Assembly: GCF_001403875.1 (NCBI RefSeq)
Contig: NZ_LN884295.1
Location: 1-64,000 of the forward strand
DNA: 64,000 nucleotides
From: Paenibacillus ihumii
GTDB taxonomy: Bacteria > Bacillota > Bacilli > Paenibacillales > Paenibacillaceae
Direction of reading: 5' to 3'
In this document: positions 26,321 through 36,089 of the stretch, piece by piece
Layout of the letters: each line of letters starts with the position of its first letter
Position numbering within the stretch: the first letter of the stretch is position 1
Translations under genes and position numbers: made by a program
Notes under the pieces: model-generated
Told to the model about the DNA's origin: nothing
Seen by the model: only the letters and a program-made list of their open reading frames with translations
Database searches by the model: none

Positions 26321-26641
26321 ATGGCGCGCAGTCAATCCTTCGATCCTCAGGAGCATCCCTTTGAATTGCGCCACGAGGTCAAGCGTTTGAACGGACGGTT
26401 GGACTATATCGCAGATTTGCTGGAAAAAGCGGAGTTCAAGGATATTCTGGAAAATTACACAAGTCCGAAAAAACGCATACTAACCAACTTCATGGCCGGC
26501 ATGTCCCGCGGGCTCGGACTAAGCGTCGGCACCTTTGTCGTCCTTGGCCTGCTCGGCTGGATTCTTAGCCTGTTCGTGGATATTCCCATGGTCGGCGATT
26601 ATATTAAAGAGCTTCAAGATTACATTAAATCCAAGCCTTAA
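26321..26641 (+). CDS. DUF5665-like single-span membrane protein
   Basis: This 106-residue protein has a soluble N-terminal helix (RHEVKRLNGRLDYIADLLEKAEFKDILENY), then one hydrophobic stretch (about 60-88, SVGTFVVLGLLGWILSLFVDIP). The ending PMVGDYIKELQDYI fits DUF5665. GAGGAGG precedes the ATG. The function is unknown. Confidence 0.75.
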   Translation: MARSQSFDPQEHPFELRHEVKRLNGRLDYIADLLEKAEFKDILENYTSPKKRILTNFMAGMSRGLGLSVGTFVVLGLLGWILSLFVDIPMVGDYIKELQDYIKSKP

Positions 26642-26692
26642 TGGCACACTGTGTATTAGGGGCTAGCTCCCAATCACTAAGAGGAGTTGATA

Positions 26693-26920
26693 ATGATGGC
26701 TCGATCCCATGCAGAGCAGGAGCAGGAGGACTATGTGAAGAAACAGATCAGGGAAGCGCGTGAGGGCGAATACTCCGGGCATAAGAGCATCCAGGTGGCC
26801 CAGAACGGCTCCATGGTCAATGATATGGAGGATCTGAAGCAGCTCGGCGAGGACATGGAAGAGATGCGAACGAACAGCGAGGACAAGGCGCGGGGCCTGA
26901 AGCCCGATCCAGAGCAGTAA
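26693..26920 (+). CDS. Uncharacterised 75-residue charged protein
   Basis: This is a soluble, very charged protein (MMARSHAEQEQEDYVKK...QLGEDMEEMRTNSEDKARGLKPDPEQ). GAGGAG stands 6 nt before the ATG at 26693 and the gene ends before a bidirectional terminator, so it is probably real. There is no family I recognise. It runs with the ytxH-like and DUF5665 genes. Confidence 0.6.
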   Translation: MMARSHAEQEQEDYVKKQIREAREGEYSGHKSIQVAQNGSMVNDMEDLKQLGEDMEEMRTNSEDKARGLKPDPEQ

Positions 26921-27015
26921 GCGCCGGCAAGGCGATCAGGCGAGCCCAGATCACTTAAACGAGACATATATCGCCGGGGTTTATACTTATATTTTCAATT
27001 ACAAGGATTTATAAA

Positions 27016-27060
27016 ACAAAGAACCTGCCGCCTTTTCTCAGCACCAGGTTCTTTGTTTTA
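27016..27060. terminator. Bidirectional terminator before corA
   Basis: A 12-nt stem, ACAAAGAACCTG/CAGGTTCTTTGT, has TTTTATT on the plus side and TTTTATAAAT on the minus side, between convergent genes. Confidence 0.85.
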
Positions 27061-27071
27061 TTACTTTTCCT

Positions 27072-28049
27072 TCACAAATGAGCGTCCTTCTTGTCCACCT
27101 GCAGCAAATCTCCCGTCCACCCCTTCATGTTCATCCACAGATAAAAGGCCAGGGTGCTGAAGGCCGTAATTGCGCTGATGATGAGGAAGCCGCTAACCCC
27201 CGTTTTGACCCAGGGCAGAAAATCGAAATTCATGCCCCAAATCGCCCCGATAACCGTGGCTGGCGTAAAGATGGCCGTAATGATCGTCAGCGTCTTCATA
27301 ATATCGTTGCCGCGAAAGGCAGATACGGCCTCATCGATCGAAATCAGCGTATCGATCTCCTTCTCGTAATGCTTGAAGAGTACATGCATGCGCTCCGTGC
27401 GGAATACCAGCCGCTTGAAATATGCGCTGTTCTCGATCTCCCCCCCGGAGTAAGCCTCGCGGGACGCTGTCACGATTTCCTGGAACGGAATGAACAGGTT
27501 GGACCAATACAGCAGCTCAAAACGCGAGTCTAAAATCCGGTCCATGAGATGTTTCTTATTGTGCTCCTTCATGATTTCTTCCAGCCTGCGCAAATTCATC
27601 TCAAACCGGTCCATGCCGATATGAATATAATGCAGTATCGTGCGGATCAATACGAACATTCCCTCGACAGGCAGACGGCAGGCATGGAGCATCAGCATCT
27701 TCTCCCGTACATGCATTCTTTCCCGGGTATGGGCGTCCAGGTTCAGCGTAATCAGGCAGTCTTTGCTTACAAAAAAGTGCATATGCACACAGTCCTTGAT
27801 CTCCTGCATTTCCTCCTCTATGGAGTAGACAAGCGAGCCGAAGATAATCGCATTTTCACCATCCGGAAACCGTACCGATAAATAGTTCGTTTCTACAGAA
27901 GGTATAAGCTCCAGCCACTCCTCTGTATCGGGAATATCCCGGCGAAGCTTATGGATCACCGCATCTTCCCAGCTCTCAATCTCAAGATCATGCCACTTCC
28001 ATCCCTGCTCGCTCGTAATGAGGCGCTGCCCCCGGTTCGCGTTCGTCAA
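27072..28049 (-). CDS. corA: CorA-like divalent cation (Mg2+/Co2+) transporter
   Basis: This 325-residue protein has a large cytosolic N-terminal domain (1-255) with long helices and two C-terminal membrane segments (about 260-282 and 292-312). The pore motif GMNFDF follows the first segment, preceded by W rather than the usual Y (WGMNF); the GMN residues are intact. It forms pentameric magnesium channels in studied members. It starts 84 nt after the sigB stop but sits beyond a terminator. Confidence 0.88.
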   Translation of the reverse strand: MTNANRGQRLITSEQGWKWHDLEIESWEDAVIHKLRRDIPDTEEWLELIPSVETNYLSVRFPDGENAIIFGSLVYSIEEEMQEIKDCVHMHFFVSKDCLITLNLDAHTRERMHVREKMLMLHACRLPVEGMFVLIRTILHYIHIGMDRFEMNLRRLEEIMKEHNKKHLMDRILDSRFELLYWSNLFIPFQEIVTASREAYSGGEIENSAYFKRLVFRTERMHVLFKHYEKEIDTLISIDEAVSAFRGNDIMKTLTIITAIFTPATVIGAIWGMNFDFLPWVKTGVSGFLIISAITAFSTLAFYLWMNMKGWTGDLLQVDKKDAHL

Positions 28050-28070
28050 GCTTGCTCTCCTCCTTTCATC

Positions 28071-28108
28071 GAAAAGGCACGCTGTTCCTCTCGGAAAAAA
28101 GCGTGCCT
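28071..28108 (-). terminator. Terminator of the sigB operon
   Basis: Arms AGGCACGC (28075-28082) and GCGTGCCT (28101-28108) are followed by TTTTCG on the minus strand, 25 nt past the sigB stop. Confidence 0.7.
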
Positions 28109-28132
28109 CTACGCGATATATCCTTCAAACGG

Positions 28133-28906
28133 CTAATATAAATTAGCGTTTGACATAATCTGCTTTAGCTTCTCGGTCGCTCTTTTTTGAATACGGGAAA
28201 CGCTCATCTGCGATACTCCCAGCTGCTGAGCGATAGCCCGCTGGGATTGCCCTTCCTGGAAGGCCAGCAGCAGAACCTGCTGCTCCTGCTCCTTCAGCTG
28301 GCTAAGCGCCTGCTGCAGATCCATCCGCTTCTCCACCGTATCGTAATCATTGGCTTCAGAGCTGATAAGTTCTCCGAGCGTGGCCGCGCTTTCATCTTGG
28401 GATAAGGGAGAGTCCAGCGAAACATAGTGGTAACATTCCCGTCCAGCGAGTACTTCGACCGTTTCCTCCACCGAAAGATCTAAATATTCTGCGATTTCTT
28501 TCACGTCGGGGGAACGTTCCAATTTCACTGTGAGCTCATCGATCGCCTGCTGGACGAGCGCTCCCTTCTCTTTAATCCGGCGCGGGACCTGGATATACCA
28601 GGACTTGTCCCGCAGGAAGTTCTTCATGTGCCCGATCATGCTTTTCATGGCATAAGGTTCAAAGGGGATGCCTAGTTCAATGTCGTACTGCTGCAGCAGC
28701 CGAATCAGCGCCATCTGGCCGACCTGATACAAATCCTCGTACAGATCGGGACGGTTGCGGGCAATTTTGCCTGCAGCCATCTTGACCATGGGCTCATATT
28801 TCTGAATAAGAACTGTAGCTATTTCATTGTCTTTCGTCTGCTGATATTTCCAGATCAGGCTGGTTGATTCATTCAAAGACTCGGGGGGAGTCATATTGTC
28901 GCTCAT
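28133..28906 (-). CDS. sigB: General stress sigma factor SigB
   Basis: This 257-residue SigB/SigF/SigG-class sigma factor has region 2 DLYEDLYQVGQMALIRLLQQYD and FEPYAMKSMIGHMKNFLRDKSW, region 3 around 105-165 and region 4 QEGQSQRAIAQQLGVSQMSVSRIQKRATEKLKQ. Its start overlaps the rsbW stop (ATGA), so the anti-sigma factor and its target are translationally coupled. The rsbV-rsbW-sigB order and absence of the sporulation genes favour SigB over SigF. Activity should rise when dephosphorylated RsbV captures RsbW. Confidence 0.93.
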   Translation of the reverse strand: MSDNMTPPESLNESTSLIWKYQQTKDNEIATVLIQKYEPMVKMAAGKIARNRPDLYEDLYQVGQMALIRLLQQYDIELGIPFEPYAMKSMIGHMKNFLRDKSWYIQVPRRIKEKGALVQQAIDELTVKLERSPDVKEIAEYLDLSVEETVEVLAGRECYHYVSLDSPLSQDESAATLGELISSEANDYDTVEKRMDLQQALSQLKEQEQQVLLLAFQEGQSQRAIAQQLGVSQMSVSRIQKRATEKLKQIMSNANLY

Positions 28907-29355
28907 ACCTTCTCCTCGCTCTTAACGAGCCGGCGAGTCAGAACAACCTTGGTTCCCTGCCCGGCAACGCTCTCGACGCTTACGTCATCCATAAGCGCCT
29001 CCATAAGATAAAAGCCAAGTCCGCCAATTTGAGCTTCGCTCAATTCCTTATCGTGTAACGATGCCCGATCTGCTGTCTTGCCCCAAGAATCAAAGCTCTC
29101 CCCTTCATCCTTCACCGTAATTGACAATGCATCCTGATGCACTTCAAAGGTAACTTCCATTATTCCTGGCTTATGCTTGTACGCATACAATACAGAGTTG
29201 TTACAGGCTTCCGACACTGCTACCTTCATGTCTTCAATTTCCTCATAGGAAAATCCGATTTTGGAGGCCACACCATAAAGATTCAACCTGACGATATCCA
29301 CATAATCCGCCGTCGCTGGCAAACTGATAACCACTCTCTGAACTTCGTCTTTCAT
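28903..29355 (-). CDS. rsbW: Anti-sigma-B factor and RsbV kinase RsbW
   Basis: This 150-residue GHKL serine kinase has the N-box EACNNSVLYAY, G1 VKDEGESFD and G2 GGLGFYLMEALMDDV. It binds and holds SigB and phosphorylates RsbV on serine using ATP. It overlaps sigB by 4 nt and follows rsbV by 18 nt. Confidence 0.93.
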   Translation of the reverse strand: MKDEVQRVVISLPATADYVDIVRLNLYGVASKIGFSYEEIEDMKVAVSEACNNSVLYAYKHKPGIMEVTFEVHQDALSITVKDEGESFDSWGKTADRASLHDKELSEAQIGGLGFYLMEALMDDVSVESVAGQGTKVVLTRRLVKSEEKV

Positions 29356-29373
29356 TCTTACTTCGATCCTTTC

Positions 29374-29712
29374 CTATTGGGAATTCTCTTGTGCGGCAAA
29401 AAACTTGGCAATCCCGGTCATGTCGAACAGCTTCTGAATTTGATCTGGCACTTCCTCTACCAAAAATTCGGCCTTCATGCCATGTCTTGCTTTTAGAATA
29501 GACAACAGAATTCCGATCCCCGTGCTATCGATATATTTCAAGTCCTTCATGTTGATGATGAGATTGAGCTCTTCGTCTCCTACTAGCGGTTCCATCACCT
29601 GGCGAAAGTCTGGAGCCACAGACAAGTCCAGCTCTCCCCGTAAATACACCGTGCAAGTGCCGTTCTCCAATTGCGACGTAGCTGAAAACTTATCATTCTT
29701 ATTTGTATTCAT
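29374..29712 (-). CDS. rsbV: Anti-anti-sigma factor RsbV (STAS domain)
   Basis: This is a 112-residue STAS protein. The phosphorylation loop is YIDSTGIGILLS with the target Ser at about residue 63. When dephosphorylated it binds RsbW and frees SigB. I take the ATG 8 nt after AGGAGA; an in-frame GTG two codons earlier is possible. I found no convincing sigma-B promoter just upstream, so the operon is probably read from further upstream. Confidence 0.93.
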   Translation of the reverse strand: MNTNKNDKFSATSQLENGTCTVYLRGELDLSVAPDFRQVMEPLVGDEELNLIINMKDLKYIDSTGIGILLSILKARHGMKAEFLVEEVPDQIQKLFDMTGIAKFFAAQENSQ

Positions 29713-29766
29713 AGACACTCTCTCCTGAAAAAATGTTTTTCACTATTCATAACCCAAACATACTGC

Positions 29767-31461
29767 TTATGAATCAACAACACTCTCCTGGTATGCCCCA
29801 TGGAGCTGCTTCATCGGCCCTTGCATAGCCCCGCTGCTGTACTTGGCAATCATCTTCTTCACGGAGCTGAGCTTAACCGGCTTGCTGATATAATCATTCA
29901 TGCCCGCCTGCAGGCATTTGCTCTTTATGCCCTCCATCACGTTCGCAGTCATAGCAACGATAACCGGAGGCTGACGGTCGGATGGCTGTTCCTTGCGAAT
30001 CCGCTCGGTCGCCTCAAGCCCGTCCATCACGGGCATTTGCAGATCCATGAAAATAAACGAGTAGCCGTCGCCGCACGCAGCCAACCGGACAGCTTGAGCC
30101 CCGTCCTCGGCTACGTCGGCAGCATAGCCCAGCTTGGTCAGCATGCTGACCATGAGGCGCTGATTGATCGGGTGATCATCGACAACAAGCATCCGCTCAG
30201 CATGCGGGAACTGCCCTTCCGTCGAGAAGCCCGGACAGCCGTGCGGAGCTTCATCATCCTGCGCAAATTTGCGCACCCGGACGGTAAAGGTAAAGGCGGC
30301 GCCTTTCTCCTCCTGCGGCTCTACCCGGATCCCCCCGCCCATCAGCTGGACCAGCGTCTGGCAAATAGCGAGGCCGAGGCCGGTCCCGCCGTATTTTCTC
30401 GTCATGGACGAATCCAGCTGGGAGAATGGCTTGAAGAGCTTGTCTACCTTATCGGGGGCAATGCCGATCCCTGTATCCTTCACCGTAAATTCCAGCATAA
30501 GGCTGTCCGTGTCCGCCTCATCGCTGTTAGCCGACACGACTAGATAAATCCCGCCCTGATCGGTAAATTTGATGGAATTGCCGATCAGATTGATCAGTAC
30601 CTGGCGTAATCGTCCCATGTCGCCGTAAAGAACCTGCGGGATATCATCATCGAGGAAGTAGACGAGCTCCAGTCCCTTGCGGCTGGCATCCATCGAGAAG
30701 AAGCCGAATACCTCCTGGATGCAGGCCCGCAGCTCGAACGGGCTCTCCTCCAGCTCCATCTTGCCGGACTCCATTTTGGTAAAATCGAGAATATCGTTGA
30801 TGATCGTCACTAAGGTATTCGCGCTGCTGCGGATGATCTCGGCATATTCCTTCTGTTCATCCTGCAGCTCCGTCTCCAGCAGCAAATCGATCATGCCGAT
30901 GACACCGTTCATCGGAGTGCGTATCTCATGACTCATCATCGCCAGAAACTCCGTCTTGGCCTTCGCGGCGATCTCAGCCGCCTCCTTGGCCTTGACCAAT
31001 TCATCATTGATCCGCTCGAGCTCCTGGGTCTTCTGCTGCAGCAGCATGCTCTGGGTTTTATGCCGCTGATTCGTAATATACATATCCACGAAACCATCGA
31101 TTTTCGATTTTAAAATTTGCGGTATAAACGGCTTAACCATATAATCGATCGCCCCCGCCGAATAACCCTCGAAGAGATGCTCCGCATCCTTGCTGTTAGC
31201 CGAAATGAAGATGATCGGAATATCCTTCGTCTTATCGCGGGCTTTAATCAGCCTGGCTGTCTCAATGCCGTCCATTCCCGGCATTTGGACATCCAGCACG
31301 ATTACCGCAAAATTATCCTTAAGCAAATACTTAAGCGCCTCTTGGCCCGAAGTGGCCATCACGAGCTTATACTGCCCGCTGCCCAACACAGCCTCCAAAG
31401 CCATTAAATTCTCAGGACGGTCGTCTACCAACAAAATGTGAATCGGTTCTTCAACCCCCAT
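29767..31461 (-). CDS. REC-HisKA-HATPase-REC hybrid histidine kinase in sigma-B cluster
   Basis: This is a 564-residue soluble kinase. Domains in order are a receiver (7-125, phospho-acceptor D57, K110), a coiled coil (135-170), HisKA with H178 (MMSHEIRTP), HATPase_c (about 280-397; NxxxN region, DTGIGI, GGTGLGL) and a second receiver (423-540, D473, K527). It has no membrane segment or input sensor domain, so its signal may arrive by phosphorylation of the first receiver. The start is the ATG preceded by GGAGGATTTC. It lies between the CheR-like gene and rsbV, 48 nt before rsbV, and so is placed to control the switch. Confidence 0.9.
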   Translation of the reverse strand: MGVEEPIHILLVDDRPENLMALEAVLGSGQYKLVMATSGQEALKYLLKDNFAVIVLDVQMPGMDGIETARLIKARDKTKDIPIIFISANSKDAEHLFEGYSAGAIDYMVKPFIPQILKSKIDGFVDMYITNQRHKTQSMLLQQKTQELERINDELVKAKEAAEIAAKAKTEFLAMMSHEIRTPMNGVIGMIDLLLETELQDEQKEYAEIIRSSANTLVTIINDILDFTKMESGKMELEESPFELRACIQEVFGFFSMDASRKGLELVYFLDDDIPQVLYGDMGRLRQVLINLIGNSIKFTDQGGIYLVVSANSDEADTDSLMLEFTVKDTGIGIAPDKVDKLFKPFSQLDSSMTRKYGGTGLGLAICQTLVQLMGGGIRVEPQEEKGAAFTFTVRVRKFAQDDEAPHGCPGFSTEGQFPHAERMLVVDDHPINQRLMVSMLTKLGYAADVAEDGAQAVRLAACGDGYSFIFMDLQMPVMDGLEATERIRKEQPSDRQPPVIVAMTANVMEGIKSKCLQAGMNDYISKPVKLSSVKKMIAKYSSGAMQGPMKQLHGAYQESVVDS

Positions 31462-31490
31462 GAAATCCTCCTGCCAATACTGTCGTAAGA

Positions 31491-32363
31491 TCACCTGATC
31501 TTACGATATATTTTCTCCTCACGATCCAAAGCCTCGTAGCAGTCCGTGAAGTCCGTAAAATGAATCGATTCCTTAGCTCCCAGCACCAGAACGCCAAAAT
31601 GGCTCAGACTTTCGTGGAACAGGGCATGAACGCGGTTGCGCAGCGTTTCATCAAAATAAATCATCACATTCCGACAAAATATGACATTGAACTCATTAAA
31701 GGAACGGTCTGTCGCCAGATTATGCTCGGCAAAAATAATGTTCTTGCGCAGAAAAGGCTGGAAAATAACCGAATTGTACTTGGCCGTGTAGTACTCGGAG
31801 AACGAACGGGTGCCGCCCGCCTCCAAGTAATTCTTTGTGTATTGCTTCATTTTTTGAATGCCGACGATCCCTTCCTTGGCTATTTGCAAAGACCTGTCGT
31901 TCATGTCCGTCGCATAAATGCGGGCTTTATCGTACAGGCCTTCTTCATGCAGGAGGATCGCCATGGAGTATACCTCTTCCCCCGTAGAGCAGCCTGCATG
32001 CCAGATCCGAATGTAGGGATAGGTTCTGAGCAGGGGAATCACCTTTTCCCGGAACACCCGAAACAGGTTCGGATCGCGAAACATTTCCGTAACGGGAATC
32101 GACAGGTTGTAGACGAAGCGCTCGAAGCACTCCCGGTCATGGAATATTTTCTCCTGCAGCCCGGAGATCGTCTTCAGCTGCTCGGAGTGCACATGATGCC
32201 ATATTCTCCGGCGCAGGGAAGGAATGGCATAATTGCGGAAATCGTATCCGTAGAGCCGGTGAACTCCCTCCAGCAGCAGCTCGATCTCGATATTCTCGCG
32301 CTCGCACTGATGGTCGTCATAGGGCTGATCGTCTTCTAAATCTATGAAATCACTGGATGACAT
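31491..32363 (-). CDS. CheR-type protein methyltransferase (RsbM-like)
   Basis: This 290-residue protein has an N-terminal CheR helical domain (25-95, with [11 protein letters not shown] at 88-98) and the SAM-binding domain with motif [14 protein letters not shown] (121-133) and the later FCRNVMIYF. No chemotaxis receptor genes are near. In B. cereus a CheR-like protein, RsbM, methylates the RsbK hybrid kinase and lowers sigma-B activity; here the gene stands between two hybrid kinases. A role in methylating one of them is inferred. GGAG lies 8 nt before the ATG. Confidence 0.88.
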   Translation of the reverse strand: MSSSDFIDLEDDQPYDDHQCERENIEIELLLEGVHRLYGYDFRNYAIPSLRRRIWHHVHSEQLKTISGLQEKIFHDRECFERFVYNLSIPVTEMFRDPNLFRVFREKVIPLLRTYPYIRIWHAGCSTGEEVYSMAILLHEEGLYDKARIYATDMNDRSLQIAKEGIVGIQKMKQYTKNYLEAGGTRSFSEYYTAKYNSVIFQPFLRKNIIFAEHNLATDRSFNEFNVIFCRNVMIYFDETLRNRVHALFHESLSHFGVLVLGAKESIHFTDFTDCYEALDREEKIYRKIR

Positions 32364-32420
32364 GTATTCAACTCCACTTTCTCAAAAAATACGGTAAATA
32401 TTATTACCCTGAAACTCCGG

Positions 32421-35400
32421 TTACGAATACAACCACACACGCATTAACGAGAGCAATTGATCCGTCTGTATCGGCTTCTTCACATAGTCGGAGGCTCCAG
32501 CCTCAATGCACTTGGAGCGGTCCTCCTTCATCGCCTTGGCCGTCAAGGCAATGATCGGAAGCTTCGCGAATTCCGGCTTCTCGCGAATCCGGCGCATAGC
32601 TTCGTAGCCGTCCATCTCCGGCATCATCATATCCATCAGAACAAGGTCGAAATCGCCCTGCTCCTCCAGAATCTCTAAAGCCTCCCTGCCGTTCTCTGCA
32701 TAGACGACATTCATCCGGTAGCCTTCCAGTACGCTGGACAGGGCGAAGACGTTGCGGACGTCATCGTCGACAAGCAGTATTTTCTTGCCTTCGAACAGTT
32801 CTTCTTTGTTATGCAGCTTCTGCAGAATTTTCCGCTTGTCCTCCGGCAGGTTTGCCTCTACGCGGTGAAGGAACAGGGTCGTCTCGTCCAGCAGCCGCTC
32901 CGGCGACTTAACATCCTTTATAATGATCGATTCCGCGTATTTGCGCAGTCTGGTCTCTTCCTTCGCATCCAGATCCTTGCCCGTATAAATAATGATCGGC
33001 AAATCATTCAAATTCTCGTCATCACGAATTTGATCAAGCAGCTCAAAGCCGGTCATGTCCGTAAGCATCAAATCAAGGACCATGCAATCGTAATGCTTCG
33101 TTCGCAGCTCTTCGAGCGCTACGGCGCCCGTCGACACAGCCGTAATCGCTACATCATCATGGCCGATCAGCTCGATGATCGATTTCTGCTGGATTTCATC
33201 GTCCTCCACGATCAGCAAATGCTTCAAGCTCTTCTCCGTATAAGACTCGATATAAGTAAAGGCCCGCTCGAGATGCTCCCTGGAGGACGGCTTGCGCAGA
33301 TAAGCGATCGCCCCCATCATCAAGCCCTGCTTCACATCGTCGACGACTGAAATAACATGCACAGGAATATGCCTAGTCTTGGCATCGCTCTTCAATTCGT
33401 TCAGAATCGACCAGCCATCCATGACAGGCAGCTGGATATCCAGAATGATCGCATCCGGCAGGTACTTATGAACGAGCCGGAGACCTTCGTCTCCTTGAAC
33501 GGCAACAAGCCCTTTAAATCCGTGGTTCCGGGACATCTCGAGCAGGATCTTGGCAAATACGACATCGTCCTCGATAATCAGCAGCACTTTATCCTCCGTA
33601 GCGATCGCCTCCCGGTCATCGTCGATCGGATTCGGCGCTGGAGCATCCTCTTCCTCTGGAGCTGGCAGCATATAAGCTCCCTGACGCACCGGCACCCCGA
33701 CCGCAGCGGTGGCAGCCGCCTCCCGGCTTGCTCCTCCGAACAGCTTGGAGCTCGCTTCCTTCGGCAGGTATAGCGTAAAGCTGCTGCCCTCGCCTTCCTT
33801 GGTCTCGAGTCCGATCCCGCCGCCAAGAAGCGCGGACAGCCCCCGGCTGATGGATAGCCCCAAGCCGGTTCCGCCGTATTTGCGGCTTGTCGTTCCGTCC
33901 ACCTGCTGAAAAGCTTCAAAAATGAGATCCGTCTTATCCTTCGGCACACCGATCCCAGTGTCCTTGACGGTAAGCGCCAGGTATTCCCGGTCGCGCTCCA
34001 AATAGCTTGGCAGTTCTTCTTGGGAAGCCGGTCTAACCATAAACGCAACCTCGCCTTCGTTCGTAAATTTAAAGGCATTGGACAGCAGATTGCGCAAAAT
34101 CTGCTTCACCCTGTGACCGTCGGTCATAATGCGCTCAGGCACCTCCGGACTGGTCTCCAGCCGCAGAGCAATCCCTTTGCTCTCAGCCACGGGCCGGAAA
34201 TTATGCTCGACAAATTTCTCCAGCTCCTTGATGCTGACCGATTCCTGATTCACTTCCATTTTACCGGCATCCACCTTCGATAAATCGAGAATCTCATCGA
34301 TCATCTTCAGCAAATCCGTGCCCGACATATGGATGGTATGGGCATATTCGACCTGCTTGGGCGTCAAATTATTGTCTTTGTTCTCTGACAGGAGCTGCGA
34401 CAGAATGAGCAGGCTATTGAGAGGCGTGCGCAGCTCATGCGACATATTCGCGAGAAACTCCGATTTATATTTGCTTGTCACGGCAAGCTGGGATGCATGC
34501 CGTTCCAGTTCATCCTTCGTTCTCTCGATTTCTTCGTTCTTCTCCTTGACTTCCTGCACCTGCTCCTCCAGGGCACGCGTCTTAGCGATCAGCTCGGTAT
34601 TGTAGTGCTCGAGCTCTTCCTGCTGCCGCTGCAGAAGCTCCTCGGAACGCTTCAATGCTGCCGTCTGCTTCTCCATGCTTTCATTCGAACGGCGAAGCTC
34701 CTCCTGCTGTGTCTGCAGCTCCTCCGATTGAACCTGGAGCTCCTCGGTCAAGGCCTGCGATTCCCGCAGCAGCTCTTCGACGCGCAGCCTGCGGTTCACG
34801 TTGTTCAGAACGACGCCCAGATTATTCGTCAGCTCCGACAGCAGCTGCTCCTCAAGCGGCGTAAATTGATCCAGGTTAGCCAGCTCGACGACGCCAAGCA
34901 ATTCATCCTCGAATAATATCGGATAAATTAGGATATGGGCCGGTTTGGCTTCTCCCAGAGCGGAGCGCACGGACAAATAATGACTCGGCGTCTCTTTCAG
35001 GGATAATGGCTTCTGATCCAGAGCTACCTGGCCAATAAGGCCTTCCCCCACTTTGAACATCGCCGGGGAGTTCAAATCTCCGTCCCTGGCGTAAGCCCCT
35101 GCCAAATACAGCTCGTCCGGATTCTCGCTTTCCTTCCGGATATAGACGGCGCCGACATTGCCGCCAAGAACAGGCGTAAATTCATTAATGAACATTTGCG
35201 AAATTTGCTCCAGCGAATTGATGCCATGAAGCAGCTCGGTAATTCGCGCCAAATTGGAGTTAATCCAGCTTGTGTCCTTCTGCTGCTGCATAAATCGCTT
35301 CTCCAGCTGCTGCTTCTCGCGCAGATCCTCGCTCAGCTCCTGAAAAACCTTGGCTACACTTCCAATTTCGTCATTGGATTTCACAGGAATGGCCCGAATG

Positions 35401-36089
35401 TCCTCCCACTGCTCCTTGCCGAAATGCTTAATCATAGCATTGACGATGCTCAATCCCTTCGTTATGCTTGGCAGCACCCACAGCACTATGCCCAGACCCA
35501 TCAGCAGGCCAATGGTCATCGTAGCAATCGTAATCTGGATCGAGCTCTGGTAAGCATCGTTCGCATTCTTGATTTCCGCCTCAATTTGAATGTCCAGATA
35601 ATCCCTGAGATCATTCAGCGCATTCAGCAGGCGGTCCTGGATATCCTGGCCCGAGGAAATACGGTATTCGTTGGCCCTGTCATATTGCCCGCTGCCCAGC
35701 AGCGTCAAAATCCGGGCCTGATAACTATCGAAATCAAGGCTTGCCTCCTCGATCTTCTTGATCAGCTGGCGTTCTTCGCCGGAAACCAGGCTGTCCTGCA
35801 GTTGCCGCATGTTCTGCTGTACCAGCTCGCCCTTCTTCTTCAGCTTGTTGCTCTCCTGAATGAAATAATCCTGGCTTTTCACCTGTACCATATTTGTAAG
35901 AATGCGTGCCATATCGTTGACATCGCCCCGTACGGCCGTAGATGCCTGGACTTTCATGTAACCGTCTGAATACACGTGCTCCAGCTGCTCATTCATGAAG
36001 TGAAGCCTGTCGTAGCTGGCAAATGTAAGCACCAGCATGATGACCAGAAGCGAGCTGAAACCGATGATCAGCTTGTTTCTTATTTTCAT
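32421..36089 (-). CDS. Giant membrane hybrid histidine kinase (HAMP-GAF-HisKA-HATPase-3xREC), RsbK-like
   Basis: This is a 1222-residue protein. Residues 8-25 and 183-206 are membrane segments, with an external helical sensor (27-180) between them. Then follow HAMP (204-260), GAF (285-432), a long coiled coil of EEL/QEEL repeats (433-540), HisKA with H551 (MSHELRTP) and HATPase (650-776; DTGIGV, GGTGLGL). Three receivers follow, with phospho-acceptors D884, D1006 and D1153. It overlaps the upstream REC-PP2C gene by 4 nt. The layout extends that of B. cereus RsbK, which has a sensor, GAF, kinase and one receiver. Confidence 0.9.
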   Translation of the reverse strand: MKIRNKLIIGFSSLLVIMLVLTFASYDRLHFMNEQLEHVYSDGYMKVQASTAVRGDVNDMARILTNMVQVKSQDYFIQESNKLKKKGELVQQNMRQLQDSLVSGEERQLIKKIEEASLDFDSYQARILTLLGSGQYDRANEYRISSGQDIQDRLLNALNDLRDYLDIQIEAEIKNANDAYQSSIQITIATMTIGLLMGLGIVLWVLPSITKGLSIVNAMIKHFGKEQWEDIRAIPVKSNDEIGSVAKVFQELSEDLREKQQLEKRFMQQQKDTSWINSNLARITELLHGINSLEQISQMFINEFTPVLGGNVGAVYIRKESENPDELYLAGAYARDGDLNSPAMFKVGEGLIGQVALDQKPLSLKETPSHYLSVRSALGEAKPAHILIYPILFEDELLGVVELANLDQFTPLEEQLLSELTNNLGVVLNNVNRRLRVEELLRESQALTEELQVQSEELQTQQEELRRSNESMEKQTAALKRSEELLQRQQEELEHYNTELIAKTRALEEQVQEVKEKNEEIERTKDELERHASQLAVTSKYKSEFLANMSHELRTPLNSLLILSQLLSENKDNNLTPKQVEYAHTIHMSGTDLLKMIDEILDLSKVDAGKMEVNQESVSIKELEKFVEHNFRPVAESKGIALRLETSPEVPERIMTDGHRVKQILRNLLSNAFKFTNEGEVAFMVRPASQEELPSYLERDREYLALTVKDTGIGVPKDKTDLIFEAFQQVDGTTSRKYGGTGLGLSISRGLSALLGGGIGLETKEGEGSSFTLYLPKEASSKLFGGASREAAATAAVGVPVRQGAYMLPAPEEEDAPAPNPIDDDREAIATEDKVLLIIEDDVVFAKILLEMSRNHGFKGLVAVQGDEGLRLVHKYLPDAIILDIQLPVMDGWSILNELKSDAKTRHIPVHVISVVDDVKQGLMMGAIAYLRKPSSREHLERAFTYIESYTEKSLKHLLIVEDDEIQQKSIIELIGHDDVAITAVSTGAVALEELRTKHYDCMVLDLMLTDMTGFELLDQIRDDENLNDLPIIIYTGKDLDAKEETRLRKYAESIIIKDVKSPERLLDETTLFLHRVEANLPEDKRKILQKLHNKEELFEGKKILLVDDDVRNVFALSSVLEGYRMNVVYAENGREALEILEEQGDFDLVLMDMMMPEMDGYEAMRRIREKPEFAKLPIIALTAKAMKEDRSKCIEAGASDYVKKPIQTDQLLSLMRVWLYS

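Noticed and set aside
29719-29766. Sigma-B promoter directly before rsbV
   Set aside because: GTTGAT and GGGTTA are present but 17 nt apart, too far for sigma-B, and the -10 has an extra T.
32363-32420. Sigma-B promoter before the CheR-like gene
   Set aside because: A GGGTAA is present, but no GTTT element lies at 12-15 nt upstream; GTTTCA abuts it directly.
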